Below, piece by piece: positions 52,277 through 60,590 of a DNA stretch of 60,655 nucleotides (position 1 is the first letter of the stretch; each line of letters begins with the position of its first letter). This DNA is from Subtercola vilae (lineage in GTDB: Bacteria; Actinomycetota; Actinomycetes; Actinomycetales; Microbacteriaceae). Position numbers and translations under genes: made by a program. The notes beneath the pieces were generated by a model. That model did no database searches. It was not told where the DNA came from and was given only the letters and a program-made list of their open reading frames with translations. The DNA lies in assembly GCF_004923255.1 (NCBI RefSeq), contig NZ_QYRT01000021.1, positions 1-60,655 of the forward strand, given 5' to 3'.

Positions 52277-53701
52277 TCAGTCTTTCATGCTGGTCGGGGC
52301 AGGGGCTGGTGCTGCGGCTTGTGCAGCGAACACGCCGCCGGGTTCATCCACGCCGGCCAGGTACGCCGACCGTCGTTCGAACAGCCCCGGCACCACGGCC
52401 CGGGCTCGGTCGATGACGTCTCGCAGGTCTGCCGAGAGTAGCTCGCCTCCCTCGACGACCACCCGGCCGTCGACCATCGTGAGGTCGACATCGCTGCCGC
52501 GAACGGCGTGCACCAGGTTGTGGTGCAGGTTCGCATAGATGCCGTCACCGATCAGCGGAGTCATGCGCGGGGTATCGGTGCGCACCGCGATGAGGTCTGC
52601 CTTCTTGCCCGGTTCGAGCGATCCGATCTCGTGCGAGAGGCCGAGGGCGCGGGCACCACCGGTGGTGGCCATCTGCAGCACGGCCCAGCTGTCCATCGCC
52701 GCAGCATCCATCTTTCGCAGCTTGCCGAGCAGCGACGCCACCTTCATCTCCTCGAACATGTCGAGGTTGTTGTTCTCCTTCTCGCCGTCGGTACCGATGC
52801 CCACGGCGACACCGGCCGCCAGGTACTCCGCCACCGGCGCCATGCCGCTCGCCAGCTTCATGTTGCTCACCGGGTTGTGCGACACACCGACACCGCGGCG
52901 CGCGATCAGCTCGATCTCACTGTCGTCGAGCCACACCGCGTGCGCCAGCATGGTCTTCGGCACATCGAAGAAGCCGAGCTTCTCGAGGGCGAACATGGGC
53001 CTCGACCCATACCGACTGTCGAACTCAGCGAGTTCGATCTCCGACTCACTGCAGTGCGTGTAGAACCCGGTGTTGTATTTCTTCGCCAGAGCGATGGCCC
53101 GCTGCTGCCCGGCCTCGTCGGCGTAGAACAGGTGCTCGAGCCCGACCCACGGGTAGATGCGGCCGCCGGCGCCTCCCGACCACTCGTCGAGCATCGCCTC
53201 GTTGTCGTCGAGCGTGTCGAAGTAGTCGTGTTGCGGATGCTCGCCCACATAGTTCACCGTCACCAACCGGTTTCCGAGCACCTCGGCCGCCCGCGCGCTG
53301 CCCTGCATGTAGCGCCACATGTCGACCACGGTGGTGGTGCCAGAGAGCAGCCCTTCGGCGTAGCAGAGCCACGATGCAGCCTCGGCTTCGGCCGGTTGCA
53401 GCACGCGGTGCATCGGGTCGATGTGCAGGCGCAGCCACTCCCACACGGGCAGGTGCTCTGCGGTACCCCGCAGAACCCCGGAGTGGTGGTGCGAGTTCAC
53501 CAGGCCGGGCATGATGAGCCGGTCATCCAGCCTCGTCACCTCGGCGCCGGGGTACTGGGCCATCAGATCGGATGCCGGGCCCACCGCCTCGATGACCGAA
53601 CCACGTACGAGCACCGCGCCCTCGGCGATGATCTCGTTTGAGGCGTTCATCGTCACCACGAAGTCGGCGACCAGCAGGCGGTCGCCGGGCTGGCTGATCA
53701 C
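52277..53701 (-). CDS. Amidohydrolase of the TrzN/AtzA/MtaD (COG0402-like) family
   Basis: A 474-residue metal-dependent deaminase or chlorohydrolase-type enzyme. Ligands: H-x-H in LVNSHHHSGVLRG near residue 71, His in YTHCSESEIEL near 220, His in LAHAVWLDD near 250 and Asp in GIGTDGEKENNNLDMFEEM near 300. The last block is very close to methylthioadenosine/S-adenosylhomocysteine deaminases, but guanine, 8-oxoguanine and triazine enzymes share the frame, so substrate is open. The GTG start overlaps the monooxygenase stop (GTGA). Confidence 0.87.
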   Translation of the reverse strand: MISQPGDRLLVADFVVTMNASNEIIAEGAVLVRGSVIEAVGPASDLMAQYPGAEVTRLDDRLIMPGLVNSHHHSGVLRGTAEHLPVWEWLRLHIDPMHRVLQPAEAEAASWLCYAEGLLSGTTTVVDMWRYMQGSARAAEVLGNRLVTVNYVGEHPQHDYFDTLDDNEAMLDEWSGGAGGRIYPWVGLEHLFYADEAGQQRAIALAKKYNTGFYTHCSESEIELAEFDSRYGSRPMFALEKLGFFDVPKTMLAHAVWLDDSEIELIARRGVGVSHNPVSNMKLASGMAPVAEYLAAGVAVGIGTDGEKENNNLDMFEEMKVASLLGKLRKMDAAAMDSWAVLQMATTGGARALGLSHEIGSLEPGKKADLIAVRTDTPRMTPLIGDGIYANLHHNLVHAVRGSDVDLTMVDGRVVVEGGELLSADLRDVIDRARAVVPGLFERRSAYLAGVDEPGGVFAAQAAAPAPAPTSMKD

Positions 53702-55095
53702 TCGGCGCTCGTCACGCTGAACTTCGTACCGGGGTGGTCGGCCGACAGGTGCGCGCCCGGCCGACCCAGAACCTGTTCGCGCAGCGTTCCCGTAGCGGCC
53801 GCTGCCGGCATGCGACCGCGCCGACGGAGTTCGGGCACGACGAGCCGCGCGAAGTCTTCGAGGTCGGCGGGCGCGAAGATGGGTTCGAGCAGAAACCCGT
53901 CGAGCCCGGTCTCGTCGACGAGGCGCTCGAGTTCGTCGGCCACCTCGATGGGGTCGCCCACGAGCTGCAGGCCACGCGTGCCGCGCCCGCGCAGCTGGTC
54001 GAGAATCTCACGCACGGTGAGAGCGGGTTCGCCGTTCTTGCCCATGAAGCGGTCGATGTTGCTCTGGCCCATCTGCCCGATGGGCCCGCCGTCGTCGTGC
54101 AGCTGGGTGAGGTCACGGTCGGGGTCGAGCGCGAGCAGGTCGATTCCGGTGTTGCCGGCATAGAGCACGGCCACGACCTCATCGGTCTGCAGATCGTCGA
54201 ACTCTTTGCGCTGGGCGGCGGCGAGTTCGCTGGTCTCGGCAACCGTCACGGTGAGGCCCACCATGATCTTCACCGACTCGGGGTCGCGCCCAAGGGCGGC
54301 CGCCTGGGCACGAATGTCGGCGACGTTCGCCTTCGTGGCCGCGACCGTCGTGCCCTGCACGAACACGCACTCGGCGTTGCGGGCAGCGTACGCCCGGCCC
54401 CTGGCCGAGGTGCCGGCCTGAAACAGAACGGGGGTGCGCTGGGGCGACGGGTCGACCGTGAAGTACCCCGTCGAACGAAAGTGCTGGCCCTCGAACGTGA
54501 TGCGGTGCAGCTTCGAGCGATCGACCAGCACCTGGCTCTCTTTGTCGCCGATGAAGGCGTCGTCTTCCCACGAGCCCTCCCAGAGCGTCATGGCAAGGTC
54601 GACGTACTCGTCAGCCTGGTCGTAACGGTCGTCGTGCGCCTTCATCGTGCTGTGGCCGAAGAGCTCGGCCACCGTGTTCGCCGAGGCACCCGTGACAATG
54701 TTCCAGCCAATGCGGCCGCCGGTGAGGTGGTCGAGGGTGGCGAAGCGCCGGGCGGTCTGCACCGGATGATCGAGGCCGGTCGACGACGTCACCACGAAGC
54801 CGAGGCGTTCGGTCGCCTGCGCCAGCACGGGAATCAGTAGCGCCGGGTCGATGCCGGGAAAGTTGATGCCGCCGCGGGCGGCAAGCTCCGGCAGGTCACC
54901 GTCGATCGACGGAAAACCGAAGCCGTCGGCGAAGAACAGAAAGTCGAAACCCGCCTGATCGAGCAGCTGGGCCATGTGGATCCAGAAATCGAGTTCGTGG
55001 TACCGCAGCGAATCACTTCGCGGGTGCGGCCAGCTGAGGGTGCCGCCGACCTGAGGGCCAGCGACTTCGAAAACACCTAAGTGGATCTGTTTCAT
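53698..55095 (-). CDS. FMN-dependent LLM monooxygenase, NtaA/SnaA/DmoA type
   Basis: A 465-residue flavin monooxygenase with the long NtaA-type insertions. RIGWNIVTGASANTVAELFGH near residue 127, AHDDRYDQADEYVDL, SPQRTPVLFQAGTSARGRAYAARNAECVF (54360-54446, reverse) and the DETGLDGFLLEP block near residue 390 are typical. These enzymes use FMNH2 from a separate reductase and O2 to attack C-N or C-S bonds. No flavin reductase gene lies in the window. GGGAG precedes the ATG. It lies between the TetR gene and the amidohydrolase gene in one operon. Confidence 0.9.
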   Translation of the reverse strand: MKQIHLGVFEVAGPQVGGTLSWPHPRSDSLRYHELDFWIHMAQLLDQAGFDFLFFADGFGFPSIDGDLPELAARGGINFPGIDPALLIPVLAQATERLGFVVTSSTGLDHPVQTARRFATLDHLTGGRIGWNIVTGASANTVAELFGHSTMKAHDDRYDQADEYVDLAMTLWEGSWEDDAFIGDKESQVLVDRSKLHRITFEGQHFRSTGYFTVDPSPQRTPVLFQAGTSARGRAYAARNAECVFVQGTTVAATKANVADIRAQAAALGRDPESVKIMVGLTVTVAETSELAAAQRKEFDDLQTDEVVAVLYAGNTGIDLLALDPDRDLTQLHDDGGPIGQMGQSNIDRFMGKNGEPALTVREILDQLRGRGTRGLQLVGDPIEVADELERLVDETGLDGFLLEPIFAPADLEDFARLVVPELRRRGRMPAAAATGTLREQVLGRPGAHLSADHPGTKFSVTSAE

Positions 55096-55177
55096 GCTCC
55101 CAGTGAACCAAATGGTTCACGGAGCCGCAGGCGACGAAACGAAACTTTTACATGCACGGGCGCGCCGAAACAGATTC

Positions 55178-55780
55178 TTAATATGCCGCCGGCCTCAGGC
55201 GCCCGACCAGGGCCGCGGTCGACTCCCGTGCCGCCCGGTCGACAAGCGCGGCGTCGCCCACGCTGAGCAAGGTGGCCTGCAGCCCCCGCCAGAGCGCAAC
55301 GATCTCGTGCGCGAAGACGAGCGAGCGCTCGGGGTCGACCCCTTCGTGCTCGAACGCCTTCGCCACGTGGGTGACCCACTCGGTACCGATGTCGCCCAGA
55401 AGCTCGGTGAACTGCTGGCGACGAAAGCCGGCCTGGCCGAAGATCTCGAAGAACAGTCGATGAAACGGCAGATTCGCAGGGTCAGAAATCGTGCACCACG
55501 CATCGGTCAGACGCTGCTCGAGGGCAATACTGGTGTCGTCGATGGCCGGAATGATGGCACGCATCGTGGGAAAGCGCCGTTCAGCGCCCTCGAGCGCTGC
55601 GACGATCACATTCTCGCGAGTGCCGAAGTAGTACAGCAGCATGCGGTTGTTCGAGCCCGCAGCCGCGGCGAGCTCGCGCAAGGTGAGTTGGCTGATCCCA
55701 TTCTCGAGAACGTGGTCGACCACCCTCACGAGCAGGGCCTCCCGACGGGCCGCATGGCTCGGCTGCGATGGGTCAGTCAT
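55178..55780 (-). CDS. TetR/AcrR family transcriptional regulator
   Basis: A 200-residue regulator. Helix-turn-helix at residues ~12-55: LLVRVVDHVLENGISQLTLRELAAAAGSNNRMLLYYFGTRENVI (55620-55751, reverse), with the YYFGTRENV recognition helix end. The C-terminal ligand domain is unassigned. The ATG at 55780 was preferred over one two codons earlier (55786) because TAACGT lies 7 nt before it. It heads the reverse operon and is divergent from the importer operon, so it probably controls both. Confidence 0.9.
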   Translation of the reverse strand: MTDPSQPSHAARREALLVRVVDHVLENGISQLTLRELAAAAGSNNRMLLYYFGTRENVIVAALEGAERRFPTMRAIIPAIDDTSIALEQRLTDAWCTISDPANLPFHRLFFEIFGQAGFRRQQFTELLGDIGTEWVTHVAKAFEHEGVDPERSLVFAHEIVALWRGLQATLLSVGDAALVDRAARESTAALVGRLRPAAY

Positions 55781-55787
55781 ACCCATG

Positions 55788-55793
55788 ACGTTA
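55788..55793 (-). promoter_or_regulatory. Leaderless -10 element (TAACGT) for the TetR gene
   Basis: On the reverse strand TAACGT is followed by 7 nt and the ATG at 55780. Confidence 0.5.
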
Positions 55794-55823
55794 CTGATTC
55801 GTGCGCCCGGCGACCGAAGGCAA

Positions 55824-55888
55824 CGCCGCCGAAATGCGGCGGTAACATTCGCGAAGTAGCGTTTCGCTTCAGTAGTGAAGTCGACTTC
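55824..55888. promoter_or_regulatory. Candidate TetR operators in the divergent region
   Basis: CGCCGC-6 nt-GCGGCG (55824-55841) and a perfect 12-bp palindrome GAAGTCGACTTC (55877-55888) preceded by related GAAGTAGCG/GCTTC half-sites (55853-55870). They lie between the TetR gene and the importer operon. Confidence 0.5.
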
Positions 55889-55947
55889 TCACAGCGTTTG
55901 GGGTCGACACACTGACATTGCACGCCACCGCAGACTTGGGAGTTCAC

Positions 55948-57090
55948 ATGAATGCCTTCACCACCCCGCCCATCCTGAACAAACCGTTCGACAGACGCGG
56001 CTTTCTGCGCATCGGCGGCCTGAGTGCGCTGGCCATCGGCGGCACGGCCGTTCTGGCTGCCTGCAGCACCGGTTCTTCGACCTCAGGTTCGACCACCGCT
56101 GCCAGCGCCGGCGCCACCGCCGCAGCCGGAAGTCTCGGCACCATCGCTCTGCAGCTCTCGTGGATCAAGAACATCGAGTTCGGCGGCGAGTACTATGCCA
56201 CCGAGAAGGGCTACTACACCGGTGCAGGATTCGCCGGCGTGACCCTGCTCGCGGGCGGCGGCCAGACCGGCGCAGAAGAGACCCTGCTCTCTGGCCAGTC
56301 GCTCGTCGGCCTCTCTGGCCCCTCGATCACCGGCCCCTCGGTTCTGCAGGGCGCACCGCTGAAGATCATCGGCTCGACGTACCAGAAGAACCCGTTCTGC
56401 CTGATGTCTCTGGCCGAGAAGACCCCCATCCGCACCATCGCCGACCTCAAGGGCAAGAAGATCGGCGTTCAGTCGGGCGGCAACCAGATCACGTTCGAGG
56501 GCTTCTTGAAGGCCAACGGCATGACCACGGCCGACGTGACGCTCGTCACCACGCAGTACGACATCGCTCCGCTCGAGACCGGCGCCTACGACGCCCACAT
56601 GTCGTACATCACGAATGAGCCCATTCTGGCGAAGAAAGACGGCTTCACGCCCGTCATTCTGGGCTTCGCCGACAACGGCCTGCCGTTCGTCGCCGAGACG
56701 TTCACTGTGACGCAAGATTCCATCGACACAAAGCGCGACCTTCTCAAGGCATTCCTCGTCGCCGAGATCAAGGGCTGGAGCGACGCAGTGAAAGACCCCG
56801 CCGGTAACGCTGCGTACGCTGTGAACACGTACGGAAAAGACCAGAAGCTCGACCTCGACGAGCAGACTCAAGAGGCCACCGCCCAGAACGGACTGATTCT
56901 GACGGCCGATGTCAACAAGAACGGTCTGTTCACCATGACCGACGAGCTGATCGCTGAGAACATCACGTCGCTCGCCGCCATGGGCACGGTCATCACCGCA
57001 GACCAGCTCTTCGACATGAGCCTGATCAAAGAGGTCTACGCCGAGCACCCCGAGCTCATCCAGTCCTTCACCATCCCCACCGCGTCTTAG
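55948..57090 (+). CDS. ABC transporter substrate-binding Tat lipoprotein, NMT1/ThiY-SsuA type
   Basis: A 380-residue binding protein. The signal has a twin-arginine motif (DRRGFLRIGG, residues 15-24) and a lipobox (VLAAC near residue 41), so it is folded before export and lipidated. The body is NMT1-like: IALQLSWIKNIEFGGEYYATEKGYY, ADLKGKKIGVQSGGNQ, and AHMSYITNEP. Relatives bind pyrimidine precursors, riboflavin, nitrate, sulfonates or purine-like molecules. TTGGGAG precedes the ATG. First gene of the importer operon. Confidence 0.9.
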   Translation: MNAFTTPPILNKPFDRRGFLRIGGLSALAIGGTAVLAACSTGSSTSGSTTAASAGATAAAGSLGTIALQLSWIKNIEFGGEYYATEKGYYTGAGFAGVTLLAGGGQTGAEETLLSGQSLVGLSGPSITGPSVLQGAPLKIIGSTYQKNPFCLMSLAEKTPIRTIADLKGKKIGVQSGGNQITFEGFLKANGMTTADVTLVTTQYDIAPLETGAYDAHMSYITNEPILAKKDGFTPVILGFADNGLPFVAETFTVTQDSIDTKRDLLKAFLVAEIKGWSDAVKDPAGNAAYAVNTYGKDQKLDLDEQTQEATAQNGLILTADVNKNGLFTMTDELIAENITSLAAMGTVITADQLFDMSLIKEVYAEHPELIQSFTIPTAS

Positions 57091-57135
57091 TCGCCGCGCC
57101 TTCTGTCGGTCTTCGATAAGAGAAACTAGAACACC

Positions 57136-57978
57136 ATGGTCACTTCCCCTTCGAGCCTGCTCACGGCTGCCACCAGCGACCCGGCCGGAAGGCCGGATCT
57201 CGCCACGGGCATCAACATCCAAGGCCTGACCAAGACGTTCCAGCTGGGCCGCAAATCGGTTCAGGCCCTGTCGGAGATCAACCTGGGCACGAAGAAAGAC
57301 TCGTTCCTCACGCTTCTCGGCCCGTCAGGGTGCGGAAAATCAACGATTCTCCGCATCCTGGCCGGGCTCGAGAAGCCGAGTTCGGGCGTTGTCGTGGTGA
57401 ACGGTAAGTCGGCAGCCGAGATTCAGCGCGGCCACGAGACCGGCATCGCGTTTCAAGACTCAGCTCTTCTGCCGTGGCGCTCGGTCGCCAAGAACATTCG
57501 CCTGCCGCTCGAAGTGGCCGGCATCACCCCCGCACCCGGTCTCATCGACGACCTGATCAAGCTCGTCGGGCTGACCGGCTTCGAGAACGCCAAGCCCGCC
57601 CAGCTCTCCGGCGGCATGCGCCAGCGTGTCTCGATCGCCCGCTGCCTCGCAGTGCAACCCACCATCATGCTGCTCGACGAACCGTTCGGAGCCCTCGACG
57701 ATATGACGCGCCAGCGCATGAACGTCGAGCTGCTGCGCATCTGGGGCGAGAAGCCTGCCACGACACTCATGGTCACCCACGGCATCAGCGAGGCTGTCTT
57801 TCTCTCTGACGTGGTCGCCGTGATGAGTTCGCGGCCCGGCCGTATCGCCCAGGTCGTCGAGATCGACCTGCCGCGCCCGCGCCTGCCCGAGCTCACCCGC
57901 ACCCCCGAATTCCACGCCTACGTCGACCAGATCTCAGAGATTCTGTTCGGTGCCCACGGAACGGTCGTCGATGACTGA
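57136..57978 (+). CDS. ABC transporter ATP-binding protein (SsuB/TauB/ThiZ type)
   Basis: A 280-residue ATPase. Walker [10 protein letters not shown] near residue 63, Q-loop [16 protein letters not shown] near 105, signature [16 protein letters not shown], Walker [18 protein letters not shown]-loop [14 protein letters not shown]. These match the nitrate/sulfonate/taurine importer ATPases. It overlaps the first permease by 8 nt. Confidence 0.93.
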   Translation: MVTSPSSLLTAATSDPAGRPDLATGINIQGLTKTFQLGRKSVQALSEINLGTKKDSFLTLLGPSGCGKSTILRILAGLEKPSSGVVVVNGKSAAEIQRGHETGIAFQDSALLPWRSVAKNIRLPLEVAGITPAPGLIDDLIKLVGLTGFENAKPAQLSGGMRQRVSIARCLAVQPTIMLLDEPFGALDDMTRQRMNVELLRIWGEKPATTLMVTHGISEAVFLSDVVAVMSSRPGRIAQVVEIDLPRPRLPELTRTPEFHAYVDQISEILFGAHGTVVDD

Positions 57979-58870
57979 CGTACAGCACGACATCGAGATC
58001 GAACTCGGTGAGAGCATCGCGATCGACGCAGAAACCGCGCGCGGCCCCGCACGGCGGTCGTTCCTCGGATCGATGCAGTCGGTTCGGTCGATGCCGCCGT
58101 GGGTGGGCGCCGTCGTCGGCGTGATCGTCATCCTGTTGGCCTGGCAGTTCATCTCGGTGACCTTCTTCTCGCTCACCCAGTCGGTTCCGCAGCCGTTCAA
58201 CGTGTTCGTGCAACTCTTCACCGACCTGACCGACGGCGTGTACTGGAACGCCATCGCCCAGACCGGCATGTCGGCGCTCTGGGGCTTTCTCTGGGGCAAC
58301 CTGATCGCCTTCTTCCTGGCGTTCATCGTGCTGCTGATTCCGTGGCTCGAGGGCCTCTCGACGCAGCTGGCTGTCGTCTGCTCGTGCATCCCGCTCACCG
58401 CCATCGCGCCGATCGTCACGCTGCTCTCCCCCGCGGGCGGGCGCTCGACCTCGATCTTCCTCGCGGCACTCAGCGTGATCTTCACCGCCGTGATCGGCAC
58501 GATCCTGGGGCTGAACGCGGCAAGCGAGACACAGCTCGATGTCATCAAGGCATACGGCGGCTCTCGCCTCACCCAGCTCTTCAAGGTGCGCCTCATCGCT
58601 GCCGTGCCGAGCATTCTGGCGGCTCTCAAGCTGGCCGCACCGGCCGCGTTTCTCGGTGCCGTGCTCGGGGAGTACTTTCTCGTCGGAGTCGATTCGGGTA
58701 TCGGTATCCTCCTGCTGGCCGCCCAGGCCACGGCCGCCTCGGTCAAACTCTGGGCAATCGCACTGATCTGCGGCGGCGTCGCTGGTCTGGCCTACTTCGT
58801 CATCGGCCGCATCGGCCGCCTGGCGACACCATGGTCGGCCGGAGACGCACGCGCAGGGGAAGGCTTCTGA
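57971..58870 (+). CDS. ABC transporter permease 1 (SsuC type)
   Basis: A 299-residue permease with about six membrane segments after a 40-residue acidic N-terminus. The EAA loop [31 protein letters not shown] (near residue 180) contacts the ATPase. It resembles SsuC/TauC/ThiX proteins. The ATG at 57971 lies inside the end of the ATPase gene; the stop overlaps the second permease as TGATG. Confidence 0.92.
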   Translation: MTDVQHDIEIELGESIAIDAETARGPARRSFLGSMQSVRSMPPWVGAVVGVIVILLAWQFISVTFFSLTQSVPQPFNVFVQLFTDLTDGVYWNAIAQTGMSALWGFLWGNLIAFFLAFIVLLIPWLEGLSTQLAVVCSCIPLTAIAPIVTLLSPAGGRSTSIFLAALSVIFTAVIGTILGLNAASETQLDVIKAYGGSRLTQLFKVRLIAAVPSILAALKLAAPAAFLGAVLGEYFLVGVDSGIGILLLAAQATAASVKLWAIALICGGVAGLAYFVIGRIGRLATPWSAGDARAGEGF

Positions 58871-59763
58871 TGGCCACCGCAGCACCCACCCACGCCCCCA
58901 CGCTCTCGCGCGCCGTGATCAGCCCCCAGACGGCCTCGACGCTGCGCTATGTGGGGCGGCGGCTCGGTACCACCGTGCTGACGATTGTGATCAGCGCGGT
59001 GATCCTCGGCCTGCTCTGGAACCTCGCTATCGTTCTTCTGCACGCCAACCCGTTCATCGCCAAGACCCCGGCGGATGTCTTCAACTACCTCTTCGTCGAC
59101 TCGGCCAAGAGCAAGACCACGGCGGCCGAGAATCGTGATGTGCTCGCCGGCCTGCTCGGCGTGACACTCGGCCACGCCGCCATCGGCTTTGTGTTCGGGG
59201 TGGGCGCGTCAGTCGTCATCTCGGTGCTGTTCACGCTGATTCGGCCGATCGAGTTCATGTTCATGCCGCTTGCGATGCTGCTCCGCACGGTTCCGCTGCT
59301 CGCGATGGCGCCCGTCATCTTTCTGGTCTTCGGCAACGGCCTCGTCACGGCAGCGTTCATCGGCGGTGTCGTGGTGTTCTTCCCGCTGCTCGTGAACCTG
59401 ACGCTGGGCTTTCGATCGGTGAGCTCGCAGTCGGTCGACCTCATCAAGGTCTATGGCGGCAGCCGCTGGACCATCATGCGCAAGGTCGCCATTCCCACCG
59501 CCCTGCCCTACTTCTTCGCCTCGATGCGCATCGCCGTTCCCGGCGCCATCACCGGGGCCATGCTCTACGAGTGGCTGTTCACCTACGAAGGCCTCGGCGC
59601 TGCCATCACCACCGCGAAGTCGCAGTCGCAGTACGGGCAGATCTGGGCCATCGTGGTGCTCATCACACTCGTCTCGATTCTGCTGTACACGGTAGCCACA
59701 TTCGTCGAGACGGCCGTGCTGGCCAAGTGGGGCCCCAACGCGGGCAAGTCGACCGGCAAGTAG
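58870..59763 (+). CDS. ABC transporter permease 2 (SsuC type)
   Basis: A 297-residue permease, homologous to but clearly different from permease 1. EAA loop VDLIKVYGGSRWTIMRKVAIPTALPYFFASMRI (near residue 195), with TVPLLAMAPVIFLVFGNG and LYEWLFTYEGLGAAI blocks. The presence of two distinct permeases suggests a heterodimeric channel, as in some hydroxymethylpyrimidine/riboflavin-type importers (knowledge). Confidence 0.92.
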   Translation: MATAAPTHAPTLSRAVISPQTASTLRYVGRRLGTTVLTIVISAVILGLLWNLAIVLLHANPFIAKTPADVFNYLFVDSAKSKTTAAENRDVLAGLLGVTLGHAAIGFVFGVGASVVISVLFTLIRPIEFMFMPLAMLLRTVPLLAMAPVIFLVFGNGLVTAAFIGGVVVFFPLLVNLTLGFRSVSSQSVDLIKVYGGSRWTIMRKVAIPTALPYFFASMRIAVPGAITGAMLYEWLFTYEGLGAAITTAKSQSQYGQIWAIVVLITLVSILLYTVATFVETAVLAKWGPNAGKSTGK

Positions 59764-59804
59764 AGACCGCCGCATGGCATCCGTTCGACCACCGAAAGAG
59801 CACC

Positions 59805-60590
59805 ATGACCACCATCATTGACAAGTCTCAGGCGGGCGTGAACGCGCGCCAGTACCACATCGGTATCGCTCCCGGCGAGGTGGGCACCATTGCCCTGCTC
59901 CCCGGCGATCCGTTTCGGGTGCCGCTGATCGCCGAGTTTCTGACCGACGTCACCGAGGTCGCCCACAACCGTGAGCACCGAACGATGACCGGCTGGTACA
60001 AGGGCAAGTTCATCACTGCTACCTCGACGGGCATGGGATGCCCGTCGACGGCCATTGCGGTCGAAGAACTCGCCCGGGTGGGCGTCACCTCCTTCATTCG
60101 CGTGGGCAGTTCGGCCGCCCTGCAGCCCGGCATCAACCCGGGCGACCTGCTGGTGAGCGAGGGCACACTCCGCAACGACGGAACAACCGCGGCCTACGCG
60201 CACCCCGGTTTTCCGGCCGTGCCCGACCTCGAACTGACCATCGCGCTCAAGAACGCCGCCGATGCCCTGGCTGGCGCGGGCTCGAACGGGTCGGCCGCCG
60301 ACTTCGCCGTGCTCTCGGGCATCAATTGCTCAGACGACGCCTTCTACGCCGAGACGCCCGAATGGATCAGCCAGCTCAACTCGCTCGGCATTCTGAACGT
60401 CGAGATGGAGAGCTCGGCCCTGTTCGTGGTGGCGCGACTTCGAAAGCTGCGAGCCGGCATGATCTGCGCGTGCTCGTCGAACCTCGTCGACGGAACCAGC
60501 CTGTACGACCACGACGCCGGCAAGCTGATGACCGGTTGGCAGAAGAGCATCGAGGCCGCCCTCGACGCCGCGGTGGCGCTCGACCTCTGA
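59805..60590 (+). CDS. Nucleoside phosphorylase-I family protein (uridine/purine phosphorylase-like)
   Basis: A 261-residue hexameric-type phosphorylase that splits nucleosides with phosphate into base and pentose-1-phosphate. GDPFRVPLIAEFL near residue 32 is the phosphate-binding start. STGMGCPSTAIAVEELARVGV, RVGSSAALQPG and ILNVEMESSALFVVA (ribose-binding Glu-Met-Glu near 200) follow. By eye it lacks the Ser-Asp-His purine signature (ACSSNLVDG instead) and the uracil-specific Gln-x-Arg, so base specificity is open. Its position in the importer operon points to catabolism of an imported nucleoside. GAAAGAG precedes the ATG. Confidence 0.88.
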   Translation: MTTIIDKSQAGVNARQYHIGIAPGEVGTIALLPGDPFRVPLIAEFLTDVTEVAHNREHRTMTGWYKGKFITATSTGMGCPSTAIAVEELARVGVTSFIRVGSSAALQPGINPGDLLVSEGTLRNDGTTAAYAHPGFPAVPDLELTIALKNAADALAGAGSNGSAADFAVLSGINCSDDAFYAETPEWISQLNSLGILNVEMESSALFVVARLRKLRAGMICACSSNLVDGTSLYDHDAGKLMTGWQKSIEAALDAAVALDL

